Made by a program: the position numbers and the translations under genes. Of a stretch of 64,000 nucleotides of DNA, positions 34,260-45,175 are shown one piece after another. A model generated the notes under the pieces. That model was not told the origin of the DNA. It made no database searches and saw nothing but the letters and a program-made list of their open reading frames with translations. This DNA comes from Zasmidium citrigriseum (taxonomy: Eukaryota > Ascomycota > Dothideomycetes > Mycosphaerellales > Mycosphaerellaceae), in the NCBI GenBank assembly GCA_002786025.1, contig NHNW01000014.1, positions 186,001-250,000 on the forward strand. Reading direction: 5' to 3'. The number at the start of each line of letters is the position of its first letter. Position 1 is the first letter of the stretch.

Positions 34260-35987
34260 ATGCGAACTTCAATGTTCCTCCTCCACCGCTGCCTCCGACC
34301 GCCGACGACCCGTTTCGCCATACCAAGACCCGCCGCGATCATGGCGCAGAAGCGACCGTTCAACGAAGGCAAGCGACACTTCAAGAAGAGCAAGAAACAG
34401 AAGTCATCCACAGCGGCAGAAGGCTCTAATGAGGAGGTTCTGCTCGCGGATGTGAAGAATCTTCTGAAGAATGTCAAGATATCGGATGAGGAGGCGGCTG
34501 CGAGTGAAGAGGTCGCGAAACGACTACCAGAGATTCACGCCGAGGTAGACGTGACTATCTCAGAGCTTTCGTCCACGGGAGACGGCCTGGCTTTGGAAGA
34601 TGGCCAAGTATACATCGTTCCGTTTTCTACGCCTGGCGACGTTGTCACTGCGCGGGTCTACAAGCATTTTGAGGAAGAGTCGTACTCTCTTGCGGACTTT
34701 GTCAAGGTGGTGAAGCCTGGAGAGCACCGTACGGAAGAGCCCAAGTGCGGGTACTTCACTCAGTGCTCAGGCTGCCAGTTCCAGCACCTGCCTTACTCTT
34801 ACCAGCTCGCCCATAAGAAGACGATTGTAGAGAAAGCGTACAAGAACTTTTCTAATCTGCCAGCGACAGCAGTGCCTGCAGTCGGCGATACCATCGGATC
34901 TCCATTGAAATTTGGATACCGCACGAAGTTGACGCCCCATTTTGATGGTCCACCAGGAGGGAGAAGAGATAAGAGACATGGACTCAAGGTCACATGGCCA
35001 GAAGTGCCGCCTATTGGCTTCATGAAGAAGGGCACAAGGAAGACGATGGACATTGAAGACTGTCCAATCGGCACTGAGGCAGTAAGGATAGGCATGAAGA
35101 GGGAGAGGAAGCGAGTTGCGGAAAACATCGACTCATACCAGAAGGGCGCCACCTTGTTACTGCGGGAGAACACGGAACGCATCGAGAAGGTCGCTGGCAT
35201 GATCGAAGAGGATAAGGAGACTGAGTCCAAAGACGAAGTGATCGAGGATCGAGGCAGCTTCGTCCATCGCAAGACTTGCATTACCGATCACAAGGCTGTG
35301 TCGACGGAGTATGTGGACGACTATCGACTCGACAATCCCGCTGGCGCATTCTTCCAGAACAACAATTCTATCCTACCCGTGGTCACGCAGTACATTCGGG
35401 ATCACATTCTGGACAGCTCTCCCGACTCAGCGTCTAGTCATCAGATCAAGAATATGATCGATGCATACTGTGGCTCTGGTTTCTTCACTATTACCCTTTC
35501 AAAGATGTTCAGCAACAGCATAGGGATTGATATCTCGGGTCAATCGATCGACTTTGCGAGCAAGAACGCCAAGTTGAACAAACTGCCTGCGGAAGGCACA
35601 CACTTCATTGCTGCCGATGCGAACCACTTGTTCGCATCGGTCGACACCAAGAAGTTCCCCCCAGCGGAGACCGTGGTTGTCATCGATCCTCCACGCAAAG
35701 GCTGTGACGAGGGCTTCATTCGGCAATTGCTGTCTTATGGGCCAGCGAGAATCTGCTACGTCTCCTGCAACGTGCATACTCAGGCGAGGGATGTTGGGTG
35801 GATAGTGGGTGGATTGCCTAGTGACGAGAAGTCCGGTGGCCAGTACGAGATCGAAAGCCTGAGAGGATTCGACTTCTTTCCCCAAACGAGCCACGTCGAA
35901 GGCGTTGCGATCTTGAAGAGGACAGATGGAAATGCACAGGCCAGCAACGGAGCGTCCAACAACGGCGACAAGAACGATGAGACTTGA
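34260..35987 (+). CDS. TRM2: tRNA (uracil-5-)-methyltransferase, TrmA/Trm2 family
   Basis: Single exon, 575 residues from the ATG at 34260; starts at 34092 (extended) and 34341 (MAQKRPFNEG) are also in frame. A TRAM domain lies at about 85-145. A Cys cluster C163-x5-C169-x2-C172 (CGYFTQCSGCQFQH) resembles the Fe-S cluster motif of RumA-type enzymes. The Rossmann domain has DAYCGSGFFTITL from 401, VIDPPRKGCDEGFI, the catalytic Cys in YVSCN (C503) and the general-base Glu in HVEG (E547). Trm2 makes 5-methyluridine-54 in the T loop of tRNA. The segment between 34260 and 34341 reads MRTSMFLLHRCLRPPTTRF, an Arg-rich, acid-free peptide like a mitochondrial presequence, suggesting two isoforms. Confidence 0.93.
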   Translation: MRTSMFLLHRCLRPPTTRFAIPRPAAIMAQKRPFNEGKRHFKKSKKQKSSTAAEGSNEEVLLADVKNLLKNVKISDEEAAASEEVAKRLPEIHAEVDVTISELSSTGDGLALEDGQVYIVPFSTPGDVVTARVYKHFEEESYSLADFVKVVKPGEHRTEEPKCGYFTQCSGCQFQHLPYSYQLAHKKTIVEKAYKNFSNLPATAVPAVGDTIGSPLKFGYRTKLTPHFDGPPGGRRDKRHGLKVTWPEVPPIGFMKKGTRKTMDIEDCPIGTEAVRIGMKRERKRVAENIDSYQKGATLLLRENTERIEKVAGMIEEDKETESKDEVIEDRGSFVHRKTCITDHKAVSTEYVDDYRLDNPAGAFFQNNNSILPVVTQYIRDHILDSSPDSASSHQIKNMIDAYCGSGFFTITLSKMFSNSIGIDISGQSIDFASKNAKLNKLPAEGTHFIAADANHLFASVDTKKFPPAETVVVIDPPRKGCDEGFIRQLLSYGPARICYVSCNVHTQARDVGWIVGGLPSDEKSGGQYEIESLRGFDFFPQTSHVEGVAILKRTDGNAQASNGASNNGDKNDET

Positions 35988-36150
35988 AGAGTGTTCACCA
36001 TGCCGAAATGCAGAATTCACTGTGAAGGCGAGTGATTCAAGCGTGGTGAAACATGCAGTCTTCTTTTCATACATTCTTCTTGGACATTTTCCTCACTCAA
36101 GTTCGCTGTCCTGCCGTCGGTGAAGGGCAGGTCTTTGCAACACTCCCCAA

Positions 36151-36492
36151 ATGCCTCCCAAGCTCACTCAAAAAGCGAAAGACATTTGCCGCGCTTGTCG
36201 CGCTTGGTGGAAAGACCTTTGCAGCAAGAAGACGACCAACTCTGCGTCTGCGTCAATCGATTCTACGCTCTCAGGCCAATCTGGAGAATCTTCTCAAACG
36301 GGAAGCCCATCGGAGGAAGAGCTTGCCAGGCCGATTCGACCTTTGAAAAGCAACATCACCAAACGCGAATTTCAACTTCTCTCTCCAGATGTTGGAACAA
36401 TCTCTATACGACGCCAAATGGCTCGCGCTGGTTGGGCATCCGATATTGATATGCTGGGGTCACCGCCTTTAAGAAGGATGCGCCGCACTTAG
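36151..36492 (+). CDS. Hypothetical small protein (113 aa)
   Basis: An open frame of 113 residues starting MPPKLTQKAKDICRACRAWW, with two Cys and a basic, aromatic N-terminal 30 residues, a Ser/Thr-rich middle, and a C-terminus ending SPPLRRMRRT. No domain recognised. It follows TRM2 by about 160 nt on the same strand. It could be chance, but the composition is protein-like. Confidence 0.35.
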   Translation: MPPKLTQKAKDICRACRAWWKDLCSKKTTNSASASIDSTLSGQSGESSQTGSPSEEELARPIRPLKSNITKREFQLLSPDVGTISIRRQMARAGWASDIDMLGSPPLRRMRRT

Positions 36493-36744
36493 CCAGTCAT
36501 TGAGACATGTGACCTTGTTGGTTGGTCGTGACCTTTGGGACGAGCATCCTGCTGATTCTGGCAGCTGGAGGTGGCTGCTCCAAGCATCCACGTGACAAAG
36601 TCAAGAGTGACACACTTGCTTGAGACAATCACACCGATGCTTGCTGCACACGCCCGCTATATAACAACACGATACCCACGCTCGCAATGATGTCGACTCC
36701 GCGAGAATTGCTGAACCTTCCAGATTCCACTTCAAGACCCCAAC

Positions 36745-37272
36745 ATGGCGCCACCCCAAGACCTCCCCCAAACCCCTGAAATGCAGAACATGATCGCAAT
36801 GCAGCGACAGCAAATCGAGCAACAGAAAGTGCTCCAAAGGCAACTTCTCGCCGCACAGAAGCTCAACACCAGCAAGAGCATACTACAACGACTTAAGCCA
36901 GAAGCAGCCGGTCGACTCATCCGAAATATGATCGAGCAAAGAAAATCGTCACGATCAGAATCGCAGCCAAGCTCACCAGAAGAGTCCATATCTGGCAGTT
37001 CATCTTCGACACTGGTACCGAAACACCTTGCGCCAAGCGACGACTCTTCCAGTACTAGTACCGGTACCGCGAAATTCGAATACATCATACCTGACGAAGG
37101 GACTCTCAAACGCAAACGGACTGACGACGAAGAGGAGCTCGACGAGGTCGCAGAGCGAGTGAAGAGAGTCAAATTGCAGCGCAAGTCGCTGTGGGAGAGT
37201 TTCGACGACTCGCAGTTCAAGATGAACAGCGGGCTGCTTTACGATCCGAAGCTTTGGGAGTGGTATTGGTGA
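36745..37272 (+). CDS. Hypothetical coiled-coil, Ser-rich protein (175 aa)
   Basis: Single exon, 175 residues. An N-terminal Gln/Met-rich helix (NMIAMQRQQIEQQKVLQRQL, about 15-34) is probably coiled coil. A Ser-rich acidic middle follows (about 68-105), then a basic bipartite-like segment KRKRTDDEEELDEVAERVKR and an aromatic end (GLLYDPKLWEWYW). It is likely nuclear by composition, but I recognise no family. Confidence 0.55.
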   Translation: MAPPQDLPQTPEMQNMIAMQRQQIEQQKVLQRQLLAAQKLNTSKSILQRLKPEAAGRLIRNMIEQRKSSRSESQPSSPEESISGSSSSTLVPKHLAPSDDSSSTSTGTAKFEYIIPDEGTLKRKRTDDEEELDEVAERVKRVKLQRKSLWESFDDSQFKMNSGLLYDPKLWEWYW

Positions 37273-37592
37273 AGAGGAATCGTCGGAGGCCCACATTGCG
37301 TCCACATCAGCAATAATCTCGGACATGCTGCACAGACATAGAGATTGAATACAGACTAGAACGTGTGCCTGAAGCATTTGATAATGTTCTTTGTTCTCTC
37401 ATCCTTTACATCTCCAAGCTCCAGATCGACGGATAAGAACACATCCTTTGTCTCTCACAAAATTGACCACATGGCTTTGTCAAAGGAATGAGAAAAGTCG
37501 AGACAGACGTCAATTCAACGGACCAGACAAAGAAGACGCAGAGGAGCACTCACTTATCTTATGTTCACCTTGTCATCTCCATCCCACATGCA
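37273..37592. other. Short spacer
   Basis: About 320 nt upstream of the 246-residue gene. The frame is open from 37488, but the conserved-looking part begins at the ATG at 37593. Nothing else seen. Confidence 0.4.
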
Positions 37593-38333
37593 ATGGCAAC
37601 AGCAACGAAAACAATCCTCCCAGACCGAACAATGACCTACAACCTCCGCGCCTCCCCCCGAACCACAGACAGATGGAACGCCTACATCGCCGAAGCCAAC
37701 CTCCGCGAAGCAATCAGCACACCGCGAACAAAACGCAAAATCCGCCGCGAAGTCTTCGAAGCACACAAAAGAATAAGAGGACATTACGTCGACCCTCTTC
37801 CCGCCAGTCAAGTCCTCGACGCGAACGAGCTGGTTAGCGGCGGAAGGCCCCCGGGAGTACATAACCTAGACATATTCGACGAGTGGCAAAAAGCAATGGG
37901 AAAGGATTGCAGGCCGTTTGAGAAGGGGTGGGAATTCTGTTCCTGGTTGAATTGTGAAGTCGAAGCACCCGCGGTAACGCGATATAAATTCGGAGCGATA
38001 GACATGCAATCTCCAGTCCAAGGGCGGATGCTCACGGCGCGGAGGATCGATGGGAAAGACGTCGAACCCGGGCGGGAGCCGAGTGTCGAGGAGATGAGTT
38101 GGAGGGAGTGGAGAAAACTGTCGAGGGCTTGTAATCTTTTGCTTGAGGCTGTGGATGGGGTGCCTTGGGGCCATGAGATGAGTGATGAGGAGTGGGAGAG
38201 TAAACAGGTTTTGTTTAATGAGGATTTTTCGGAGGAGAGGTGGGCTTTGAATTGGACGAGGAAGAGGGCGGAGGCTGATAGGGAGGATGAGAGGTTGCGG
38301 GAGGCGAAGCGGAGGAGGAGGGATGTGTCGTGA
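37593..38333 (+). CDS. Hypothetical protein (246 aa)
   Basis: Single exon, 246 residues from the ATG at 37593 (MATATKTILPDRTMTYNLRA); an upstream in-frame ATG at 37488 would add 35 low-quality residues. It is rich in Trp and charged residues: IFDEWQKAMGKDCRPFEKGWEF, VEEMSWREWRKLSRACNLLL and a highly charged helical C-terminus ending KRRRRDVS. No signal peptide or membrane segment. I recognise no domain; the charged C-terminus could be a nuclear signal. Confidence 0.6.
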   Translation: MATATKTILPDRTMTYNLRASPRTTDRWNAYIAEANLREAISTPRTKRKIRREVFEAHKRIRGHYVDPLPASQVLDANELVSGGRPPGVHNLDIFDEWQKAMGKDCRPFEKGWEFCSWLNCEVEAPAVTRYKFGAIDMQSPVQGRMLTARRIDGKDVEPGREPSVEEMSWREWRKLSRACNLLLEAVDGVPWGHEMSDEEWESKQVLFNEDFSEERWALNWTRKRAEADREDERLREAKRRRRDVS

Positions 38334-39627
38334 GTGGTATGTTGGTGAAGGAGATAAGAAATCATTCGCATACCTCAACTCTTCACTCCAAGACGCCCGA
38401 ACGCGCGTTCTTCGATCGTCACTCTGCATCCAGATACCTGAGGAAAGAACAGCACAAGGTATATCCAGTCAGTCCCTCCAAACAAAAGATGACGTCCTTG
38501 CCCGGACTCCTCGGAGGGATCAATGCAAGAGTCCTCACCTCACCTCTGCCATGCCGTATATCCGCTCGGCGCTCGCTGATGAGAAGGCGCAGCTCATCAT
38601 CAGCAAAGCAAAAACCACGAAAGAAGGAGGATGACGACCTTGGCTCATGGCTCATGGCTCATGGCTCATCGTAACTTGGTCCTTCATCGCACCGTGTTGC
38701 GACATCTTCGATCCCACGTCCGGCATACTCCCTGCCGAACCTGGATGTCACCGTCATTTGACAAGTGACAGGTTTCGGCCTGGCGGTCCGCAGTCGAGCC
38801 TGTGGGATGGTTAGTTCACCGGTCGAGGTGGAGTGTGTGTTGGCAGAGGAAAGGAAGCGAAATACGAAATTTGTTGTGCCTGAGGTGGAGGAAGTACGAG
38901 AGTGGAGTTCTTGTCCGCAGCACGAAGGAAGTCGGCTTGTGGGACAGGGATCTGAGGTTGCGTGTGGCTTGTCGAAGCACCAAATACCTGAACGTGAAGT
39001 CGTTGATCAGTATCGAAGAATAGAAACATAGAAGGCCAAGAAAATCCTCTTGTCGATCATCGCCAACGTCGTCGGATTAAAGATGTCTTTCTACAAACAG
39101 TAAAACAACCCCGTTTGTTTCTTTCTGCAACTTCGCTTGCAGTTGCAAAACCAGCACCCTGGTTCGCAAAATTACATCCCGGCAGTCGTGTGACGTCGCT
39201 GCACTTTTCTGCCGACTTGAACCCAATCGTCCTACTCTGCATGTACCGCAATCGGCACGACCATTTGCCTGCGGGGATTGCATTGGATGCATTGAATTGC
39301 TGACCGCATGAACGGATTGATTGTTGACGGGTGTCGTGTTGAACTTCGTAGCAATCGCTGATTCTCGTGTTGATTCGGGTGCAATGCGCGAATGGGTCTT
39401 GCCTTCAAGCTGGTGCTGGGAGTGTCGTGATGGGCAATCTCTTCCTTATGGTAGGTACCAACGGCGTTGATGCCGATAGTGTCGGAGTTGTCGTTCATCA
39501 AAGGGATCGTCGACGAGTTGAGTGCATCGTTTGTCGTCAATCGTAAACATTACGTTTCGTGCTCAAGTGTTGTGGTGTCCATATCCAACGCCATCGAGAC
39601 TCTGCTTCGAAACGCGTCGTGACGCGT
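38334..39627. other. Intergenic interval with a minisatellite
   Basis: About 1.3 kb between convergent genes with no convincing coding sequence. It contains the GGCTCAT repeat at about 38642-38669. Confidence 0.5.
38642..38669. repeat. GGCTCAT x4 minisatellite
   Basis: Four perfect head-to-tail copies of the 7-nt unit GGCTCAT in non-coding sequence. A probable slippage product. Confidence 0.85.
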
Positions 39628-39885
39628 TCACGTCTTGTTCTTCTTCATGGAGAAGCCCCTCAATCTTGTCTTGATCTGTTGCGCAGCAGGTTGTCCGTAG
39701 AACGTAGATGTTGGCGAACTGCTCGTAGGTGAGCTTGACTTGTCGCTGGCGCCTGAGCTGCTCAAAGATGTTTGCGACTGGCTTCGATTGCGGGTCTCAG
39801 CGAGGACGTCGGCGAGACTGACGTTGGCCCGCGAGTATGGAGTGTCGGAGGTGTCGAGGATCTCGACGAACTTGGAGGACGCCAT
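39628..39885 (-). CDS. Small Ser-rich protein (85 aa)
   Basis: From the ATG at 39885: MASSKFVEILDTSDTPYSRA, then NVSLADVLAETRNRSQSQ, a Ser/Thr-rich middle and a basic end IKTRLRGFSMKKNKT. The N-terminal 35 residues read like a conserved short motif and the tail looks like a modifiable basic peptide. The frame stays open upstream to 40206 but that part has poor composition. No known domain. Confidence 0.5.
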   Translation of the reverse strand: MASSKFVEILDTSDTPYSRANVSLADVLAETRNRSQSQTSLSSSGASDKSSSPTSSSPTSTFYGQPAAQQIKTRLRGFSMKKNKT

Positions 39886-41999
39886 TGCTATGGTTGGAGA
39901 GATCTGAGATTGAGTAGAGATCTGGGGTAGTGTGTTGATCTTTCGTAAATGGGTGGCAACACGAGAGAGCTTGACGGGGAGAGAGTTGAGGCGGAGAAGA
40001 GCAGCGCGGTGAGCGAAGGACGAGATACAAATGTGAGCCATAGGAATGACCCCTCGCACGCAAGCCTCCCACACACGATCGCATCCCGACCCGCCATGCG
40101 AAGGCCCTTGGGAAGACCCCGTGTGCCGGGCCGCGAAAGATGCGTTGCAAACCCCTGCAGGTGACCATTTAATCACTGCACCCTTTGGGATGGTTTGCGG
40201 TGGCACGCCAGTGAATAGGCTCCACGCTGACGAGGATCAAACGCGCCATGTCGCAGTGCCGCAGACGAAGCAGACGCAGGCTCACAAAGCCTCAGGCGCG
40301 GACGACGGCGGACCACGAAGCCCTCGCTGGACCTGCAGACATGACGAGGGCGGCGAGCGAGAAAGGGAAGGATGTTGTTCGCTTGGAGCTGTCGATGGGA
40401 GATTCTTCGCAACGCGGTGGGGACTGGCAGCGGCGATCGGCTGGGTTCTGCCCATGTGCCGTTGGTCCCTCTGCGCCTCTCTGCACCGCAGACCTGCTTC
40501 TCGAGCCGGGCGACGCAAGCAGTTTGCACGGCAGCAGCATTGGCTTGTGTCACCGCTGACAGGAACTGCCCATCTTCGACGAAATTGCATCTGTCGCATC
40601 GTTTGACATCTCACGAGACGAGGCGCTTTCTCTTGCACACCTGCATGTCGTGTGTCTTCTTACCAGGCTCCCGTAACCGCACGCCGTCGACGAGAGAGGC
40701 GCAATCCGCCAAACTTTGGCAACACAAATAGATCTTGCATGCCTTGGCGAGGTTGAATATTGGACCCTGAGTCGACTCGCGCTCTGGACCTCTCGACTGT
40801 TTGCAGTCTCGCTCACCGAGAACCGGATGCAGCAGTGCTACAAGTCGGTTGAGATGTTATAGCCGGACTCTCCTTGCAACATCCGTCGGCCATCCTGAAG
40901 AGCAAGAGGCCGAACATCCATACCGTTCGTCAGCACACTCGTTCGTTCATACGCGGTGTGGCGACGGGTCCGCTCAACACAACACATGATCTAGCTCTAG
41001 GCACCTGACTATTGAAAGGCTCTGCAGGACTCTGGTGACGGCGCTGCACGCGCGTTCATTCATCAGTGCGCCGTCGTACGGCGGCGAAGTTGTGAATCAA
41101 TTGCGAATGCCCAAAGATGAACGTGTTCGGTATGGCGGTGCAGGCCAGAGGGTCGACTTGACTCTCTTTGGACGGAATGCCGCAATACCCGCACTCCGTC
41201 CCTCATCTGCATGTGCCCGTGGGGAGTCAGTGGTATGGAGACGTGGTTAGTTGGTTGCTGCGACAGTCGACCACAATATGCGGACATTCTCGGTGCAGTA
41301 TGTGTTGCAGTAGGCGCTCTGCACACGCGAGTTCGAGCCGTGTGGTAGCGACTGGGATTTGACAGCCGTCCACACCCTCGCGGCCCAGATGGCAAGTCTC
41401 GTGGTTGGTCTGGAGACATGGCAGCCGTCTACATGAAACGCAGGCTGCAAAGGCGTTATTGGTTCCTGGATCTCGATGCGCGCCTGTGTCTGCATTCGGG
41501 TTCTTGGGCTTCTCGACCGGACAGCGAGCCCACCACCTGGACACGTTAATAAAGCGTGAGAGTTTCCATCAACTCCGTGGCCTCCTCCTGATCCACTTCC
41601 TTGCCGCCGGACTCGTAGCCGTGGTTCTGCTTTCAAGCTACCGCATAGATGAGTACGAGGCAGCGGACGGGAGGAGGGCCGAGGCGTCGAACTGCTCTCG
41701 TTCTGCCACGTCGACGAGACTCCCAAACTGGTGCATGGATTGCTAGCACGGAGATCGCGAGCAGGTGATGTTGTCGACCAGGTCGAAGTCCTCTTTGAAT
41801 GGAAGAAACATGGATCGGCTTTCGAAATCCGGGCCGAGGCTCGCTTCGTCCGCCAACCGCGGCCTGAGTCGTCTCCCCGCCACGACCTCACTTCCTCCAG
41901 GAAGTGTAGGGCATAGTGATCAAAGACATGCTATTGCAGTAAGATTGGCGCTGCTTCATCTCAAGACACTAACACCAAACACCATTGCATCAATCGAAC
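39886..41999. other. Long gene-poor interval upstream of SDR gene
   Basis: About 2.1 kb between divergent genes. Overlapping frames of up to 214 residues occur on both strands (for example 41247-41891 minus and 40046-40606 plus), but they are Arg/Ser-rich, mutually overlapping and without domains, as expected by chance in GC-rich DNA. Confidence 0.5.
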
Positions 42000-43131
42000 A
42001 TGACGTCCGCCGCCAGGAAGAGAGTGCAAGCTCTGAGTGAGCAGCTGGTCAACCGACCACGCAGCACAGGCACATTCGAAGACATTCCGAATATTCCGAT
42101 GGTAGCTGGGGATTCGAAGGGACCGTAAGTCAGCTCAAGATCAGACACTAGAAGGAGAAGAGAGAAGCATGCTGCTGTGTAACATGTTACTTGGATGGAA
42201 TCTTCAATTGCCGATCTACCACAACAACATCGATATAGATCATTGCTGACATCCATCCAGACGAACGAAAGGCAAAGTCATCATCATCACCGGCTGCAAC
42301 TCGCCCCTCGGCATAGGACGAGCATCGGCCCATCACTTCGCCAACAATGAAGCCAAGGCCATCTTCATGTGCGATCTAAGCACAGATCACTTGGAGACTC
42401 ATAAACGCGAGATCAACAAACTTTACCCTGGAGTCGACATCCATCCGAGAAAAGTAGATGCCGGGGAGGAGAAAGATGTCGAGGGCGTCGTCAATGAGGC
42501 TCTGGAGAAGTACGGCCGTCTGGATGTCTTCTTCGCCAATGCTGGCATCAGCGTCAGCCCCAGTAGTGTTCTTGAGAGCTCCGCTGAAGATTTTATGAAT
42601 ACGATGAAGATCAACGCCTTGAGGTCAGTCCCATCCCCCCCTCCCCCATACACACAATACTCACCACTCACCAGCGTCTTCCTCGCCGTCAAACACGGCG
42701 CCCGCGGCATGCTCCAAACCTCGCCCTCCAAGAAATACCCCGGCGGCTCCATCGTCGGCGTCGCCTCCAGCGCAGGCCTCCGCTCCAACGCCGGCGCAAC
42801 AGACTACTCCGCCTCGAAAGCCGCCGTGATTTCCATAGTCCAAACAACCTGCTACCAGCTCTCCGGCACCGGAATCCGCTGCAACGCAATTTGCCCGGGT
42901 ATCATCGAGACAGGAATGACCGCGCCGATGTACGAGTACGCGCGCTCGCGCGGGACGGAGAGTAAGATTGGGCAGTTGAACCCGTTGCAGAGGGGTGGTG
43001 TTGCGGATGAGGTGGCGCGGGTGGCGTTGTTTTTGGGGAGTGATGAGAGTAGTTATGTTAATGGACAGGCTTGGGCTGTTTGTGGTGGACTTACGGCGGG
43101 ACATCCCTTTGTTCCGGGGAAACTTGCGTAG
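42000..43131 (+). CDS. Short-chain dehydrogenase/reductase (SDR)
   Basis: Exons 42000-42124, 42261-42623 and 42675-43131 (introns 42125-42260 and 42624-42674) give 314 residues. A 42-residue N-terminal extension precedes GKVIIITGCNSPLGIGRASA, the NAD(P)-binding TGxxxxxGIG motif. FFANAGIS is the NAG motif; GVASSAGLRSNAGATDYSASKAA holds the active-site Ser and YxxxK; CNAICPGIIETGM is the usual PG motif. The end FLGSDESSYVNGQAWAVCGGL is typical of classical SDRs of the FabG/3-oxoacyl-reductase type. It oxidises or reduces a hydroxyl/carbonyl with NAD(P)(H); substrate unknown. No biosynthetic core gene lies beside it. Confidence 0.92.
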
Positions 43132-43327
43132 GAGAGGGGTTCCTTGTTGTATGTAGTGTAGATAAGCGGTCGTTTCATCTCATCAAAATGCCAAAGATAG
43201 GGAAAGTTCTGTCGAAAGGGTCCAATGCCTCAAAACAAGAAATGGCGTCACGACTTGTTTCGTGTGTTTTGTTGGGATTAAAGACTTCGTTACAGGATAG
43301 CTATTGCGTTATTGCTATAACTGGGCT

Positions 43328-45175
43328 TTAGACTGCGATGCCTCGCCTCATCCACCCACCTGGTCCTCGCCAAGCGTAGAGCCAGAGGCCGCACGCTGCC
43401 CACACGCAGACCGCCATGGCCCAGAAGGTGGGCGCGTAGCAGTTCACGCCGTAGCACAATCTGTCTTCGACTCCATCCGTTGCTTTCAAAGAGTCATCTG
43501 AGTCCGCTGCCCATTGATAAACGCCCGAATATGCCAGTCCCCATACTGTTGCACCGACGGCAGGTACCATCGCGCAAATGCCCCAATTCGTGCCAAAGTT
43601 CTCGACGCCCCAGATCACGCTGACAATGATGGGAGTCAGACTGAATGCTGCTCCGTAACCTGCGCCGATGAATGCCGAGACGAGCCAGAACCTTTCGCCA
43701 TGCTGTTGGATGAAGCCAGATGCCAGGAAGATCTGTCCAATGGACATGAGAATGCAGAACACAATGAGAAATGTGATGCGGGAGATCTCCAAGCCCCGCT
43801 TTGGACGCTCAGATTGCAGAGATGCCAGACTGTTGGCCATAGAGTTGGGGCCACGTCGATGTTGGTGCGGAACTGAAGAAGGTGCCACGATGTCGGTCAG
43901 TGTGCCGGTGACGATTCGTGCGATCGTGCTAGTAATGGCCACGATAGACACATGAGTAGCCGCGGTCGTAGGATTTCCGCCCTCAGGAATGGACATAGGT
44001 GGGTAGAGAGTGTCGATAATGGTCCCTAGGTTGTTGATGAAGGCCTCGCCGGGTCCGGTCACTAAAAAGAAGCCGGCCGCAAGGAACCACATCGTCTTGT
44101 CAGCGAGGAAGCGACGAGTCTCAGCGTTCAGAAGCCACTCTTTCATGCGCCTTTCTTCATCACGACGAGCTTTATGTTCGTCTGCTTTGCGGCGAATCTC
44201 GTCATATTCGTCATCGGAGAGTGTGCCGTATCCAGTCTGCTCCTGTCGCTCTTGGACCGCGCGGTGGAAGAAATCGCTCTCTTCGAGCAAACCGCTCTGC
44301 TCCAGCTCCTCGATAGCGTCCTCGATCAACTCTTCCTCGTTAACGATCTGAAGGGTAAAGAATCCAATGATCCCAGAGCCAAGCAAGAAGCACCCCAGGA
44401 ATAGGAAGAATCGATGAACATCCACATCTCCTTTACCGCCGTCTGCTCTCGGCTCATAGAGAAGCTGACTGCCAACCTGCGACTGCCACATGCCACTCAA
44501 GCCAAAACAAGCAATGGGCAAAGCCAGCGCAATGCCCTTGTACTTCCCACGGCCAAAGTTCTTGGCGCAGGTCGTCACTGCGGACAAGTACATGCATGAT
44601 GTGGCACATCCAACGAAGACGAAGGACAGAATCATGACCCAGTAAGGCCAGCCATCGCCGCCCACCGCTTGAGGAGGCCCGCTCTTGTAGGTGAAAGCGG
44701 CGAGTAGGTATCCAATGCCAAACAAGCCACCCGAGAGAAGAGAAGGCGGTCCAGGTCCATATCGATCCGACAGCATTCCCCAAACCGGTACTGGCAGGTA
44801 CATGCCCAGCTCAGCTGCGATAGAAACGCCGTTGACCTGAAGCTGGCTGTAGTGTAGCCGCCGTTGGAAGAGCGGCGCATATAGAGAGTATGCAGTGATG
44901 GATCCGGCGCCCAATGTATTGATCAACGCCCATGCAAAGCTGATGTAGCGGACTGCCTCCCTCTTCACCGTCTGTCGGTCTTGATCTGCAATACCCTCTG
45001 CGACATCCTCAAAGAAGCTACCGGCATAACTGATATCCTCGCTCTGGCGGCCACTGCTCTCGCCGTTGCCATCATCTTGCAGCAGAGGCTTTCCACCAGG
45101 ATGGTAGTCCAGCTTATCGATGTTGCCGTCCTTTTTGCCAGGGCGGCTCGTTGGCCGGCTCGAAGACGAAGGCAT
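43328..45175 (-). CDS. MCH1: MCH1-like major facilitator transporter
   Basis: Single exon, 615 residues with about twelve hydrophobic spans in two halves. The first half starts YISFAWALINTLGAGSITAY and includes the MFS loop GMLSDRYGPGPP. The large central cytosolic loop (about 260-345) is acidic and helical (VNEEELIEDAIEELEQSGLL). The second half has GFFLVTGPGEAFINNLGTII and RIVTGTLTDIVAP. This matches the fungal Mch1 group, monocarboxylate-porter homologues placed at the vacuolar membrane in yeast, with no proven substrate. An N-terminal 75-residue Ser/Gly/Asp-rich region is cytosolic. It is head-to-head with SHE4. Confidence 0.9.
   Translation of the reverse strand: MPSSSSRPTSRPGKKDGNIDKLDYHPGGKPLLQDDGNGESSGRQSEDISYAGSFFEDVAEGIADQDRQTVKREAVRYISFAWALINTLGAGSITAYSLYAPLFQRRLHYSQLQVNGVSIAAELGMYLPVPVWGMLSDRYGPGPPSLLSGGLFGIGYLLAAFTYKSGPPQAVGGDGWPYWVMILSFVFVGCATSCMYLSAVTTCAKNFGRGKYKGIALALPIACFGLSGMWQSQVGSQLLYEPRADGGKGDVDVHRFFLFLGCFLLGSGIIGFFTLQIVNEEELIEDAIEELEQSGLLEESDFFHRAVQERQEQTGYGTLSDDEYDEIRRKADEHKARRDEERRMKEWLLNAETRRFLADKTMWFLAAGFFLVTGPGEAFINNLGTIIDTLYPPMSIPEGGNPTTAATHVSIVAITSTIARIVTGTLTDIVAPSSVPHQHRRGPNSMANSLASLQSERPKRGLEISRITFLIVFCILMSIGQIFLASGFIQQHGERFWLVSAFIGAGYGAAFSLTPIIVSVIWGVENFGTNWGICAMVPAVGATVWGLAYSGVYQWAADSDDSLKATDGVEDRLCYGVNCYAPTFWAMAVCVWAACGLWLYAWRGPGGWMRRGIAV

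Noticed and set aside
40046..40606. 186-residue plus-strand frame
   Set aside because: Same reasons; it overlaps several opposing frames of equal length.
41247..41891. 214-residue minus-strand frame in the 2.1-kb interval
   Set aside because: Arg/Ser/Thr-rich, overlaps other long frames, no motif; expected by chance in GC-rich sequence.
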